A stretch of 64,000 nucleotides of DNA from Astragalus membranaceus (GCA_039519185.1 CM076847.1:45852916-45916915); one strand, 5' to 3'; shown: positions 10,860-22,770, counted from the stretch's first letter. The notes: generated from the letters alone by a model not told the origin. Translations and numbers: made by a program.

Positions 10860-12170
10860 ACTACGAGATAACTGCACTGATAAATAAATAACACGGGATA
10901 ACTGCAGTGATATATAAAAAGACACGGGATTAATATTTACCATTGATATTTATAGTTTTTTTTACAATTTATAATTAATATTTACCATTGATAATTATAA
11001 TTTTGGAAAACTACTATCTAAAAAAACACGTGATAACTGCAATAATCTACTATAATCTACTATAATCTACTAATCAACTCAAATAATCTAATATAAAAAT
11101 ATGGGATAACTGCAATAATCTACTAATCAACTCAAATAATCAATTGAAACTATGAGATAACTGCAATGATATATAAAAACACACGGGATAACTACACAAA
11201 TATATAAAAAGACAAAGGATTAATATTTGTCATTGATAATTAAATTTTTGGAAGACTACTATAAACCTACTATCTAAAAAACAATAATATTTAATGACTA
11301 TTTAAACTACTGATTAATATTTAAAATAAATATTTCTTATTGATAATCTACTATCTCTCTTTTACTATTTACTATAATCTATTAATCAACTAAAATAATT
11401 AATTGAATTTACGAGATAACTGCACTGATATATAAAAAAACACGAGATTAATATTTGTCATTGATAATTAAATTTTTTGAAACCTACTACTACAAACCTA
11501 CTATCTAAAAAATAAGCAGGCTTAATGACTATTTAAATTACTAATTATAATTTAAAACAATTATTTCTTATTGATAATTAATCTACTATCTAACAAATTT
11601 ACTATCTACTATAATCTACTATCAACTAAAATAATCAATTGAAACTATCAGATAATTGCACGGATATATAAAAAACACGGGGATAACTGCAGTGATATAT
11701 AAAAAAAACACGAGATTAATATTTGCCATTGATAATTATAGTTTTTGAAAACTACTATCTAAAAAAACAAGAAGGCTTAATAACTATTTAAACTGATTAA
11801 TATTTAAAACACACGCGACAAATATTTGTCACTAATACCTAAAAAAGGACAAATAATTGTTACTGATATATAAAAAAACACGGGATAAATATTTGTTATT
11901 GATAATCCACTATCTATCTTTCACTATCTACAATAATCTACTAATCAACTCAAATAATCAATTGAAACTATGAGATAACTGTATTGATACATAAAAAAAC
12001 ACTGGACAACTGCACTGATATATAAAAAAATACGGGGATAATTGCAATGATATATATAAAAACACGGGATAGTTGCACTGATATATAAAAAAACATGGGA
12101 TAACAACACTGATATATAAAAAACACTCCACTGATATATAAAAATACACGGGATAAATGCACATATTGTT
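10860..12170. repeat. Diverged minisatellite inside the Helitron
   Basis: Phrases of the type ACGGGATAACTGCACTGATAT followed by an A run recur many times, first as part of a longer unit of about 300-400 bases and then, at 11960-12160, as nearly pure tandem copies of about 35-50 bases. The short minus-strand frames here (repeats of YISV or YQC) are by-products of this repeat. Confidence 0.8.
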
Positions 12171-12434
12171 TTTCAATGATATTTTTACATTTTTAGTTTT
12201 AATATTTATCAATTTTTTATTTGAAACTCCTTTTTTATCTACTTTAAATTTGTCTTTATTTTCACGGGGTAATGTTCAGACTATTTAAATACTGTCTAAA
12301 TTCATTCCTAAAAAGAACACGACAGCACCTGTCCGTATGCAAGTCATCCTCTATATTTTACAATTGATTTTAGATTAATGAGATTTCAAACTAACGTTCC
12401 TATTTTAGGTAATCGTATGACGTAATGCGATCAG

Positions 12435-12463
12435 CTCGTGCGGATGCACGAGTATAGTACTAG
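12435..12463 (+). other. Helitron 3' hairpin and CTAG terminus
   Basis: Stem CTCGTGC/GCACGAG around the loop GGAT, then TATAGTA and CTAG. This is the rolling-circle termination signature seen in plant Helitrons. Confidence 0.85.
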
Positions 12464-12995
12464 TTAGTATAAAAACTCACTAGCGGATGATTATTTTTTT
12501 TAGTCGGTAGATGATGTGACAAGTGTCACTTATTCACACACAAATGTGATGTTTCGGGTTTGAACCCAAAACATGATATATAACCTATTAATTTTGACAT
12601 TTACTGATGGATTATTTTTAGACACTAGGATTTTTTTGTACATCCAAAATTCAAGTGAAGTATTAATTTTGACTTTTTTTTTTGGGAAAAAAGTCACAGT
12701 GCGTGTCTCACGAGGTGTCGGTTTTCTTTTCAAACAATATTAATGTGCAACCACTAGTAGTATTTTTAGGTGCCTTTGAAATAAATGCCTTTGAAATAAA
12801 TGTGGTTTCACATAGCGCGTTTCTCACTTTCTATGAAATAATTAAGACGGTGACAACTACTAGTAGTATTTTTAGGTACAAAACAACATAGAGAAATAAA
12901 ATGAGAATAATCGAACATAAGAATTTAAAGAAAAAACTCTAAAAACTGGAGAAAAACTACAAACCATTATTTAGAGAAAACCAGAGATTATATAG
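12464..12995. other. Intergenic DNA with short duplications
   Basis: No gene is seen. CCTTTGAAATAAATG occurs twice in tandem (12772-12801), and ACTAGTAGTATTTTTAGG occurs twice about 105 bases apart (near 12752 and 12858), flanking that duplication. The unit may be a small insertion, but no family is recognised. Confidence 0.55.
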
Positions 12996-13122
12996 TGTTT
13001 CGGACTGGGCCGAGGACCCAATCCTCCTACTAAGCCGAGACCGGCCCAAGACTTGCACTTCGCTCAAGCCACCACGTAAAATATGCTAAGGCTGATTGGA
13101 TCTCACGAAGCGATTCAGAAAC

Positions 13123-13347
13123 CTAAGAGTAGTCAACCGCCGACGGCGCCTCTTCCGCCGCTCTCTGTGGTACCACATTACCTGTCACAGGAGCTGCATT
13201 ATCAATTACAACTTCGCCTTCAGGAACCACATTTTCCTCCACCTGCTGATTCTGCTCGAACTCAGCGTCGCCATCGGGTTCGGTTCGAGAATCGACCAAC
13301 TCCGGAGAAGTAGACGACCTAGAGGAGTGGGGGCAACCGGTCAGGGC
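13123..13347 (-). pseudogene. Antisense reading frame near the 3' LTR, possible aORF remnant
   Basis: On the minus strand 74 codons are open before a stop at 13123-13125. The predicted peptide is rich in Glu, Asp, Pro and Val (for example EFEQNQQVEENVVPEG), quite unlike the noise frames nearby. It lies antisense between the missing polyprotein and the 3' LTR. Several plant Ty3/gypsy lineages, including Tat-group elements, carry an extra antisense frame there. I do not recognise a domain and no start codon is clear. Confidence 0.4.
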
Positions 13348-14017
13348 TCACTACAACGAGAACAGTATTCCTTTGCCGGAAAAGGGAAGTACCTTGCCTG
13401 AATCTCGACGAAAAACTAATCAACCCTGCCAGAAAAAAAAAGGCCCTGACAGCAACACCGGCCCACTCGCAGAGTGCCTGAAGTTGGACAGAAGTTCTTA
13501 AAGGAGCGCTGGAGAACCCCTAATATAGTGGGCCTTCCACCAGATCGTGGGCCGAATACAAAACGACGCAACCCTCCTTACCACGCATGAAATGCACGCC
13601 TCGGGATTCGAAGTAATGACAGCTCGTCATAATTACACAACTCCTCAAAGAACTAAAATGTCACATCAGTCAAATCAATCAATCATGGTGCAGATTTCAA
13701 GAAGGCGCGTGAAAATCCACACGCGCCCGACCAAGCTGGACGGACACCCATTCCGGGATCGTTCATCCAACAGCAAGTCCCTCGCCCGAATTATCCAAGT
13801 GCTAGGGGCAAAAACTCAAGCATGAACCCGCCCTATAGGCGACATCGGCTTGGGGCAACTGTTCCGGACTGGGCAGATGGCCCAATCCTTCTACTGGGCA
13901 AAGACCGGCCCAGGACCTGCGCTCCGCTCAAGCAACCACACGAAATACACTAAGACTGATCTCAACAGCTCAGATCGACTCGCTTAAATCCAACGGCAGG
14001 CCAACGTCGCTTACCTC

Positions 14018-14025
14018 TATAAATA
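14018..14025 (+). promoter_or_regulatory. TATA box of the Tat-like 3' LTR
   Basis: TATAAATA within CTCTATAAATACGGGTC, about 160 bases into the LTR, the expected place for an LTR promoter. Confidence 0.55.
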
Positions 14026-14230
14026 CGGGTCAACCCCCACTAACAGATACACTTTTCCCCCATCATTTCATACCTCGCTTTGACTTCTACTCCCTGACTT
14101 GGGCGTCATAACTTCACTATCTAATGGATGACCTGATACCTGATCGACCACACCAAGGACCCTCCAGGTACGGTTCACATAGACTTCTCTCAAACACCCA
14201 TATTCACCCCAGTACACACACACCCTCAAA

Positions 14231-15531
14231 AGAAAAAATTTAACTATATCTCACAACACTCTAAAACAAGAGTATAAGAGAAAGAAAAAAGTCAAATACA
14301 AACTTAAAGTGTTTTTAACTTATGCATTTTGTAAAGGAGAACTAGAGCCCATAAATATAACATAGGTCTCCCTCTTCCTTCACAAAACTAAGCAATGTGA
14401 AACTTCTTCAAGATGCTCAATTTCAATCAACTACAAAAAAAAATTAACATCATTGATATCATTTTACTTTTATTTTAAGTTGAGTTGATGAATACCTACA
14501 GAAATAGAGTTTTCTCGACATTTGTTGCAGACAACTACTTTGAAGAATATGATGATAACTTTAAATTAATTTGAATTTGGGTTTTTGTTTTTTATTAAAC
14601 TAAAATAATTAAGTGTATTTGAACATGTTACGTCAACACCGTTATACTTAGATCACCATGAGCATGTGAGTTTTGTTAAAAGAGATACATTTGAAATTGT
14701 AACACTCTAAAATTTCCAAGTTGCTGGCGAGGAGGCCTCAGCCGAGGTGAGTGCTCAACCGAGCCTACAAGGACCAACTTATCCAAATTTCTTACAAAAC
14801 ATAAGCGAAAGGGCTAGGGAATGGCCTACATACGCTTTCTACATCTCTTAGATTCTCTTTATTGTTTCTGAGTAAGCTGCCACTAAAGAATTGTTGGTTG
14901 CCTCAACAATGCAAAATTGATGAGATGAGCCTTTTGAGAAGAAGAAAGAGTATGTTTTTTCTAAGGCTAAGATGGTAAACTGTGATTTCATGAGGATCAG
15001 TAATTGTGATAAGACAGAGTGTTGTGAGGCCAATTAAGAATTCACGGAAGAATCCTTGTTGAGGAAGGTGAAGAAGAACCCTTAAAGGCTCAATGTTATG
15101 CTTAGGCTCAATACTTATGCTAAGACGACTAAGAGGATGGCTCTGCTGGCTGAAGCTTAATGTCTCGGCCGAGGAATAGCTCAGTTGAGGGATTAGTAGT
15201 TGATGATTTAGCAGCTGGGGATTTTGCAGCTGAGGGTACTATTGCTGATGCATGAGAGTTTCTTTAGGAGGAAGCAAGTGAAGCATGTGGAAAGGGTGTT
15301 GAGAATTGCAAGTCAAGATGCGGAGCGGTTGAAGAGAGGATGGTTAAAGCGCCTAAAATAAAGGGATAGTGGTTATTTTCCAATAAACGTGCTAGTGGAT
15401 GTTGTGGAGTGGATTGTTTCCTAGGTTTTAGGGCGGGTGAGTTTCATTGTACATTGATCTTAGCCGACCCAACTATTTTTGTGATTGTGATCAGTTGTAG
15501 GCTAGTGATCGTGGTTGACAGAGACCTTTCG

Positions 15532-15533
<2 letters not shown>
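14231..15533. other. Intergenic DNA, possible LTR fragment
   Basis: No gene is recognised. A TGTAACACTCTAAAATTTCC sequence at 14699 resembles the start of Tekay-type LTRs and is followed by GC-richer sequence with repeated GCCGAGG motifs (14735-15200). No matching end or partner was found, so a solo-LTR call is only a possibility. Confidence 0.4.
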
Positions 15534-15608
<75 letters not shown>

Positions 15609-15620
15609 TGTGTGTGTGTG
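15534..15620. repeat. GT dinucleotide microsatellite
   Basis: About 43 TG units with one interruption near 15607. It gives long meaningless frames of alternating Val-Cys or Thr-His on the two strands. Confidence 0.95.
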
Positions 15621-17131
15621 GCTTATAAATATTTTAGACAGACGACAATCAGTCAAACATCTAATTTCAAGTATTTTTCTTTCCTTTATTTTATGCATTG
15701 AAGAAAGGAACCACAAGTTTTAAGTTTTTAGCTGATCCTCGGATAGTTTAAAGTTTGACAACAGAAACACAAAGATTAATTCTACAGAAAAAGGTAAAAG
15801 ATCAAATCGAAACATTAAGTTAAGTTAAACAAACGTGAGGAGTAATTTCGCCAGAAAAAATACCAAATTTACTGCACAGACAAGTAAATGGCAGAAAACT
15901 CGTGATTTCGTAGGGTACGAGTAGCTCAGAAAAGGAACCATAGGAGAGGAACAGAGTTTCACTTAAAATGATAGTCATGACTGTCATGACTCGTGATTTC
16001 AATATAAAGCAATAACATGATAGTTTTCAATTTTCACTTCTTAGACCAAACTCTATAGTCGGGAGAGAGTAGCTCCATTATTAATCAAAGAATCCAAATC
16101 AAGAATCCACCAATAAAATCATTCAATCAACTCACTCTCTATTAGAATATTCCCTATTAAGAAAACAAATACGTACATATATCAATTTTTGGTATTTAAC
16201 ATAAAGATCTTCAAGAAAAGGCCAAAAAATAAAACCCCTGCAATCAGGATGAGAACTTCATCCAAAGCTAACATAGGAAGAGTTGGCTTTACAATTGCGT
16301 GGCATACTACATATAAACATGTTGCTTATTTAAACTCTAATAGAGGTTGTATTAGATTATTAAACCCATTGTCCCCATGCAAGAGCGATGAACAAAGGGG
16401 AAACATCACAGAGAGTGGGAGAGGAACAGAGTTTCACTTAAAATGTTGAAATTTGTTGGCGGTGACATCTTCCGTCACTCTTAAAATGTTGAAATTTGTT
16501 GGCGGTGACATCTTCCGTCACGACAGTCATGCCGCACATAGAGGATCCGAGGTGGAGCTTGTGAATTAATCCCAAATATGGCCGCTTAGGGTTGGGGGAA
16601 GACCTAACCTCTATATATCGAAGTTCCTTGTCATGCAGTTGAGGCTTCCTTCTCCCATCACAGACTAAAAAGCGAGAGTGATTGATAAAACGAAACGATT
16701 GTGACCTCTATGGTGAGTGAGAGAGGTTGAGAGAACGATTGATGATGAACGGGGCGAGAAGAAGTGTGTGAGACGCGATCTGAGCGATTAGAATGTGAGA
16801 GCGATGAACATAGGTGCCCGATGAGGAATTTCTGAATTTTTACGAGTTAGACTTGCCCGAATTTTTCAGTCATTCCAATGAATGGGGAGTTTTTGAACAT
16901 TTTCTTAAAACTAAAAGATAATTTTAAGTTGGAGGGAAGTTTAGCGCTAATGTATAAGTGTTTTATACTATCTATCAATTATAAGTTGACAAGTCATTAA
17001 AAAGAAGTTAGCCAATTGGTAACCACTTATATGTCAGCCATCTATGAATTTTTATTGGTTGTGGTTGTAAAAGTCTATAAACTGTATGTATATATAAATT
17101 AAACTCTTTGTGAATATATCAAACACCGCCT
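15621..17131. other. Intergenic DNA with a 42-bp tandem duplication
   Basis: No convincing gene. A 42-base unit starting CTTAAAATGTTGAAATTTG is repeated exactly at 16437-16478 and 16480-16521. A 26-base phrase starting GAGAGGAACAGAGTTTCAC occurs at about 15946 and again at 16420, so the duplication is part of a larger rearrangement. Around 16605-16720 a TATATAT-containing segment is followed by purine-rich DNA that could be a decayed promoter, but no downstream frame supports a gene. Confidence 0.6.
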
Positions 17132-17218
17132 AAATTCAATTTTAAAAATCTTGTTTCTGAGATGAATGATCTTGACCAGGTTATCCTAGAGCGGGGTGCG
17201 ATGGAAAATGTGGCTTAG

Positions 17219-18420
17219 TTGAAGGAAGTGTCTTTGTTCTTTTGGAAGAAACTTCATATCAAAGATAGTATGATCAAACAAAAATCTAGAACCAACTGGA
17301 TTAGAGATGGGTATCTCAACACTAAATTTTTTCAGGCCTATATTAAGAATTGCAGTAAAGCTAATCAAATCGTGTCTTTGAATAGGGACAGGATGAGGTT
17401 GGATGAGGTGGAAGAGGTGAAACAGGAAGTGAAAAATTTTATTGAAGGTAGCTATGTTGAACCACTTGTTCAGATACCTATTCTTAGTGGTATTGAGTTT
17501 CGTAAGATCAGTGATGATGAGTATTTTCATCTCATTGCTCCCTTTACGGAATAGGAGGTGAAAGAAGAGGTGTGGAAATGCGATGCGAATAAAATACAAC
17601 ACCTGATGGTTTCAATCTTAACTTCTTAAAAAACTGTTAGGAGATCGTGAAAGAGGACATCATGGGTTTCTTTGAGGAGTTCCATGCTAATGTTATGTTG
17701 CCCAAAGCCATTTCGGCTTCTTTTCTAGCTCTTATCCCTCGAAAGGAGAATCATCCAGAATTAAGGGAGTATCGCCCGATTTGTCTCATCAGGTGCATCT
17801 ATAAAATTTTGGCGAAAGTGTTAACTAGTAGATTGAAAAAGGTTCTAACTAGGATTATTTCACCATGCCAATTGGCGTTTCTCTCGGGTCATCAGATTCT
17901 GGATGGGGTGTTGTGGTCAATGAGCTGGTTGATCTGGCAAAGAGAAAGAAGGAATAATGTATTCTTTTTAAGGTCGACTTTGAAAAGGCTTATGACTCTA
18001 TGTCTTGGGGGTTTCTTGATTACATGTTGGGTCGGATGGGCTTTGGTGCAGTATGAATTAACTGGACTAGATCTATTTGATGTCTGTTCTTGTCAACAGG
18101 AGTCCAACTGAAGACTTTCAGATTCATAGGGGTCTTAAGCAAGGGGACCTCTTATCTGCTTTACTTTTCCAAATTTTTGTCGAGGGATTAACTGGGATGG
18201 TCAGAAAGCGGTGTGTGATGGTTATTTCTCAGAGTTCAAAGTGAATAACAATCTTAGTTTTTCGCTGTTACAATTTGCGGATGACACTATCTTGGTTGGC
18301 AAAGCCTCTTTGGATAATTTATGGAGTATAAAGGCTATTTTCAGAATTTTCGAACTTGTTTCGGGGCTGAAGGTGAATTTCCAAAAGAATTTTGTATGAC
18401 ATTAACATGAATGATGATTT
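17219..18420 (+). pseudogene. LINE reverse transcriptase, N-terminal and palm portions
   Basis: The segment 17219-17554 shows KQKSRTNWIRDGYLNTKFF, the conserved block before RT in plant L1 elements. After a frame change, 17647-17960 reads ALIPRKENHPELREYRPICL and AFLSGHQILDGVL. The next block (DFEKAYDSMSWGFLDYMLG) is in another frame near 17975. GLKQGDLL follows near 18135, and LLQFADDTILVG, the catalytic FADD box, near 18270. At least three frame changes separate these motifs. Confidence 0.9.
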
Positions 18421-19210
18421 TCTTGAGGCGGGTGCAACTTTCTTGTCTTGCAGCTCCACTGCTATTCCCTTCAAATTTTTGTGTAATCCGGTGGGAGTCA
18501 ATCCTAGAAGAAGACATACTTGGACTCTGATTATCGATAATGTGAGAAAGAGACTCTCGTCGTGGAGTGGGTGTTTTTTTATCTGTTAGGGGTAGAGTGA
18601 CTCTCATAAACTCTGTCCTCAATAGTATTCCGCTCTATTTGTTCTGTTTCTTCAAGGTTCCCAAGATTGTTATCCAAGAGCTTGTTAAGATTCAGAGGGA
18701 CTTCCTGTGGGGGGGGGGGGGGGTAATAGAAAGGGTTGACCCGTCTATTGGGTGTCTTGGGACAAGGTGTGTAGATCCAAGAAGGATGGTGGTTTGGGGG
18801 TGAAGAATCTGAAAGCTTTCAATATGGCTCTGTTGAGCAAGTGGAAATGGAGATGGATTAATGACATCGATGCTAGCTGGTGGCAGATTATCTCTTATCG
18901 ATATGGAGATTTGAGGTATGTTTTCACGGGGGCTCATTCTTTTACAGGTGGTACTAAGGATTCTTTGTGGTGGAGGGATTTATTATTGCTGGAAGATGGG
19001 AAACCTTCGTGGCAGGGTGCCTTTATCTCTGTTCTTAGGTCGGTGTTGGGTATGGGGAATTTGATTTCCATTTGGTTGCACAAGTGGGCCAACAATGAAA
19101 CTTTTAAGGACTTGCTCCCTAATCTTTTGCTGGTGACAAAGTTTAAAAATGGAAGTATTAGGGAGCATGGTTATTGGCTTGATAACACATGGCCGTGGAA
19201 TCTACACTAG
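18421..19210 (+). pseudogene. LINE RT thumb and connection region
   Basis: RGRVTLINSVLNSIPLYLF (near 18590), then WDKVCRSKKDGGLGVKNL and ALLSKWKWRW (18755-18870) are standard plant L1 motifs after the RT palm. The poly-G run at 18709-18722 lies between them and shifts the frame. A stop at about 19208 ends this part. Confidence 0.85.
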
Positions 19211-19219
19211 GGTCGTGTT

Positions 19220-19925
19220 TTGTCTGTTGAGGAGAGGGCAGATCTTGACTTGCTTTTGGACATTTTATATTCTATCCATCCGGATGATTCCGAGCAAGAT
19301 CGTTGGCAATGGAAGCTTGACAAGTTCCATGCTTTTACGGTTAAATTTTGTTATGCGCTTTTGTTGAGTTTGATGCAGCAGGATAGGTTGGATAGCGATA
19401 TTCAAAGTGATTTAGATGATTTGTGGCATCTTTCAATTCCCACAAAGGTGGGGGTCTTTGGTTGGAGAATGTTGTTAGGAAAGCTTCCAATTTGTGATGC
19501 TCTTATTTCTAAGGGGATTATTAAGGACCCTCATGGGTCGTGTTGTCCCTTTTGTTTTGAGCAGGATGAGTTGATTTTCCATTTATTTTTTCTATGCAGG
19601 TGTTCTCGATCAGTTTGACTTCTATTCATAATTGGGTGGGCATAGGAGTTATGGATTCTCTTGTTGGTGTTGCGCATTTCCGGACCCATGGTCTGCAGTT
19701 GGATTCCAAGAAGCCTGGCAGATTGAAGTACCTGTTTTGGATAGAAGTCACGTGGTGTATATGGATTCATCGGAACATATTCTATTTAGAGCTCAAGTCT
19801 ATAATTCTCAAGTGGCTGTCAATCTTGTTAAAGCTATAACCTGGAGCTGGTTCATAAGCATAGAAGGCCGTAACACAAATTCAAAGATTTCAGATTGGTG
19901 GGGAAATCCCCTTATTTGTATATAA
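19220..19925 (+). pseudogene. LINE zinc-binding domain and C-terminus
   Basis: The frame 19220-19618 contains the zf-RVT-type domain: WHLSIPTKVGVFGWRMLLGK, then CCPFCFEQDELIFHLFFLC with its Cys/His ligands. A frame change follows, and 19640-19925 encodes the usual L1 C-terminal segment (FWIEVTWCIWIHRN, SDWWGNPL). The 3' UTR follows to 20098. Confidence 0.85.
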
Positions 19926-20113
19926 TCGGTGTAATTTAGATTCTTGCCTCGTTCTTCCTGGGGTGCTCTTTTTCCTCGTTGGGTCTTTTTCCCATGAGGT
20001 TCTGGCCTAGAGAGGTTTTAATGAGGCTCATTGTATATGTAAGGGTTGAGGTACCCCTAGTACTCCTTTTTTATTAATATATATTTTACTTATAAAAAAA
20101 ATTCAATTTTAAA

Positions 20114-21524
20114 GACAACATTATAGAAATGTAGCCTTTTTGAATAATTTAGGGTAAAACTTTAAAACAGACCCCATTAGTATTCGGTGAACATTTATGA
20201 AGTGTTGCAAACTAATTGATCTAGGAACAATTCAAAAAAGTAGTTATAGACATTTTAGGGAACATTTAATCCGTGTTGCGAAAAAAGTGTTGCGTAAAAC
20301 ACTCATTTTATGGCAACACTCATTTTATATAATAGAAATGCTAAAAAAGTAATATAATTATTTATTAATAGTAAAATATTTACTAATTTATTTTGATATG
20401 GGCTTTTTAGGACAATGAAAGTTTACTCACAATATGTAATGTTTCTTCGTAGAAGCTTAAAAGTAAAATAATAATTTATAATTATTAAAGACGATAATTT
20501 TTTTTGTTCAAGCGTTAAATGTAAAATAAACACTAAAGCTCTTTTTGGTAAAATGTAGCGAATGGCGGATAAGCTAGCGGATGGTTGATCAGCTAGTCGA
20601 TAGCGGAGTGCGAATGAGCTAGCTGGTAGAAAATTATGTGTTTGGTAAAACTAGGGGTTAAAATAGTTGATAAATGTAAAATGACATAAAATGATATTTA
20701 ATTAGTGAGTAAATATTTTAATGATGACATAACGTTTAATGAGGAAAGAGAAGTAATTTAAGAAAAATAATAAGGATACAAATGCCAAAAAAAGTGAGAC
20801 GCAACCGTTTGAAAGAGAAGGAGGCCAAACGCCCATACATAAGGAGGATGAGGGAGATGATGCAAGAAAAAAGGATAGAAAGAGGGAGAGTTACTGAGGG
20901 GGGGGGGGAAGGAAGGGGAACGTGGTGGGGTGAGTGGCGATTTGTAGTGCACAATAGTGGCGGTGGTAGTGCTTGCAGTGGTGGTGCTGTGGTGAAGGTG
21001 ATGGTGTTTCCCTTCCCCTCTCTTCTCCGTCATCTTCTTCCTCTCGGTCTACACCGCCAAATCCCTGTCGTCAACAGTTGCCTTCTACCTCTCCACCATA
21101 ATTGTGGTTCTTGTCTCTCCTTCGTCAAGCTTGTGCGGCATTTCACTTGTAATGAAATGTTTCATACAACATATGAACATACCTCACTCGAGTCTCTCCG
21201 CAGAACACGAAACAATGTCGCATCATTTAGTTTGACACTTGGAATGAGAGTTAAGAGGGTTAGTTACACGTAGGATAAAACAATCGAACTCTTTCACATG
21301 TGTTAATTAAAGGGTCATTTTTAATAACCTTGAAAAGATACCAGACTAGCTAGAATTAACATTTTAAAAGATAAGTGACCAACATTTTTAATAACTCTGA
21401 CACCTGTGATCAATGGATGGAAGTGTGGTGCGGGGCGGTTGAAGGATCCTTTCGCAGAAAATTGTGGGTATTGCTGCTTTATGTAGTCTTATGGTCCATC
21501 TGAAATATTTGAAAAGGCAAAGAT
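20114..21524. other. Intergenic DNA with a possible MITE remnant
   Basis: No supported gene. At 20535-20700, GTTTGGTAAAA-type phrases and repeated GCTAGCNGAT motifs resemble degenerate plant MITEs, but terminal repeats are not clear. A purine-rich plus frame at 20782-21273 begins in low-complexity sequence (GGAGG and GGTGG runs) and has no recognisable domain, so I do not call it. Confidence 0.45.
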
Positions 21525-21790
21525 GTGTAGTACCCAAATTTTGTCCTTTTTTTTACAATTTGCAATCTTGTTTTAGTTTGAGTTATCTGGCCATTTTTTT
21601 TGAACCAAAATTAATTTGAGTCTTCTTGATTTTATTTTATTGGTATTGGGCCACTGGAACCCATTGTCTAAAAAAAGAAAAATCAATCCTTTTTTAGTTC
21701 AGCCCATTTTTTTAGAAAAGGCCCAATTTATTTTGTGTTTTTTATGTGAATCGAGTATCATCTGCGCGCAACTGTAGAAACTAATTCCTC
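21525..21790 (+). repeat. Fragment resembling the start of an Ogre-type LTR
   Basis: TGTAGTACCCAAATTTTGTCC at 21525 parallels TGTTATACCCCAATTTTGTCC, the LTR start of the 16-kb element at 25363. Both are followed by pyrimidine-rich sequence and later by GGGCC/GGCCC phrases. Similarity fades after about 250 bases. It looks like an old fragment of a related LTR. Confidence 0.4.
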
Positions 21791-22351
21791 GAGCCGAGTA
21801 GGATCACAATGGGCGGTAAAGCTCTCCCTCAAGAGATTTAACGTTTTTGCATTCTCAGGCTGGATTCGAAATCAAGACCTTAATTAAGCCGGAAGAAAAG
21901 CATTCCCAATACCCTGCTCTTACAATTTGCATTCCCAATATTTTGTTTTTAGCCAACTAAAAAAACTAAAAAAAAGAAAGATAGAAAGTAACATAAAATA
22001 ACAAAAAGTTGCAGAGCCGCAATACTCTCTGCCTTGGCCCATGCAGAAGTTGCAAGTCAACTTGCATTTTACTTCACCTAGTAGATCAGATTGAAAGCAA
22101 AAGGGAGGACGACATACGGGCCTCCTAAGTACTGAATGGAGTTACTCCATCTTTGAGTCCCCAATCACACAAACACAATATCACAGAGAATGAGAGAATA
22201 GCGAAATTAGATAGGGACCGAATGGAGATATTCTTATTTTTCATTTCCCCTTTTCTCTCATAATCTCTCTTCACCATTCTGTTTTTATCTCTACGGGAAC
22301 CAGCTGAACACCCCACCCTTTTGATTTCTTTCTCTCTAAATTTCACTTCTC
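21791..22351. other. Intergenic DNA left of the copia element
   Basis: Nothing recognised. A short minus-strand frame at 22125-22346 has no domain and is rich in charged residues from purine-rich DNA. Confidence 0.5.
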
Positions 22352-22770
22352 TGTTGGAACATTCTAGTATGTAGGTTTTTTAAGGTTAAATAGATTGAGC
22401 TTAAGTAGGTGTGTGCAAAAAATACAGAAAACTCGTGCCGGAATTTAATACAAAATTCCTAAAACATCCTCAGATTTTAGGCAACGACTATATACAACAA
22501 AACAGATAGTCGTTGCCCCCAGCAGTCCATTAGAATTCCAGTTAAAATCTGTTAAGTCAGTTACAAACTTGTAACTAATTTTTGTAACTAATTTGTAACT
22601 AATTTTTGTAACTAATTTGTGTAACTAACCCACAAGAAATAGGGTATTAGCTATATAAAGCTATGCTATGTACATATAGAATAATTACAAGTAAATTTCA
22701 ATAAAAGTTAGTATTTTTTCATTTCATTCTCCTCTTCTGTGTGTCATTCTCTTCCATTGTGCGTGCTTTC
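22352..22770 (+). repeat. Copia 5' LTR, left part
   Basis: TG start with the inverted-repeat TGTTG matching CAACA at 48487. It contains tandem GTAACTAATTTTT units (22567-22630) and a TATA box at 22652. It is cut at 22770 by element B, with CTTTC at the junction against ATTTC on the far side. Confidence 0.8.
22652..22659 (+). promoter_or_regulatory. Copia LTR TATA box
   Basis: TATATAAAG about 300 bases into the LTR, upstream of the presumed R region. Confidence 0.5.

Larger units (their letters stand above)
10336..12463 (+). mobile_element. Non-autonomous Helitron
   Basis: The 3' end is diagnostic: a 7-bp-stem GC hairpin (12435-12452), 11 bases, and a terminal CTAG at 12460-12463 followed by T. 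The best 5' end is TCTACTATAG at 10336, preceded by A, which matches the rule that Helitrons start with TC and insert between A and T without a duplication. The interior has a pyrimidine-rich stretch (10440-10640) and many diverged copies of a short AT-rich unit. There is no Rep/helicase coding, so it depends on an autonomous partner. The 3' end is more certain than the 5' end. Confidence 0.75.
12996..14230 (+). mobile_element. Remnant of a Tat/Retand-like LTR retrotransposon
   Basis: TGTTTCGGACTGGGCC at 12996 and TGTTCCGGACTGGGCA at 13860 begin two related stretches, interpreted as the starts of the 5' and 3' LTRs. The second is preceded by a polypurine tract (CTTGGGGCAAC, 13849-13859) and contains a TATA box (14018-14025). 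Similarity between the copies fades after about 105 bases, so most of the first LTR, all of gag-pol and the primer site are deleted. The assignment to the Tat group rests on the tract and LTR start and is tentative. The 3' end is not precisely placed. Confidence 0.5.
17147..20098 (+). mobile_element. 5'-truncated L1-type LINE with 15-bp target duplication
   Basis: A non-LTR retrotransposon fragment of about 2.95 kb bracketed by a 15-base direct repeat AAATTCAATTTTAAA (17132-17146 and 20099-20113), ending in a short A run. It retains the region before RT, the RT, the thumb, a C-terminal zinc-binding domain and the 3' UTR. ORF1 and the endonuclease are missing, as expected when target-primed reverse transcription stops early. 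Many frame changes and stops make it inactive. A run of 14 G at 18709-18722 is unusual. Confidence 0.93.

Noticed and set aside
12540..12600. Second SINE on the minus strand from a GGTTCAAACCC B box
   Set aside because: No A box at the right distance and no target duplication.
14699..15400. Solo LTR starting TGTAACACTC
   Set aside because: No matching end, partner or target duplication could be found.
15409..15723. Long frames over the GT run (Val-Cys or Thr-His repeats)
   Set aside because: Dinucleotide repeats are open in several frames; no protein features.
20782..21273. 163-codon plus-strand frame as a host gene
   Set aside because: Starts in low-complexity purine DNA, has no domain, and overlaps equally long frames on the other strand.
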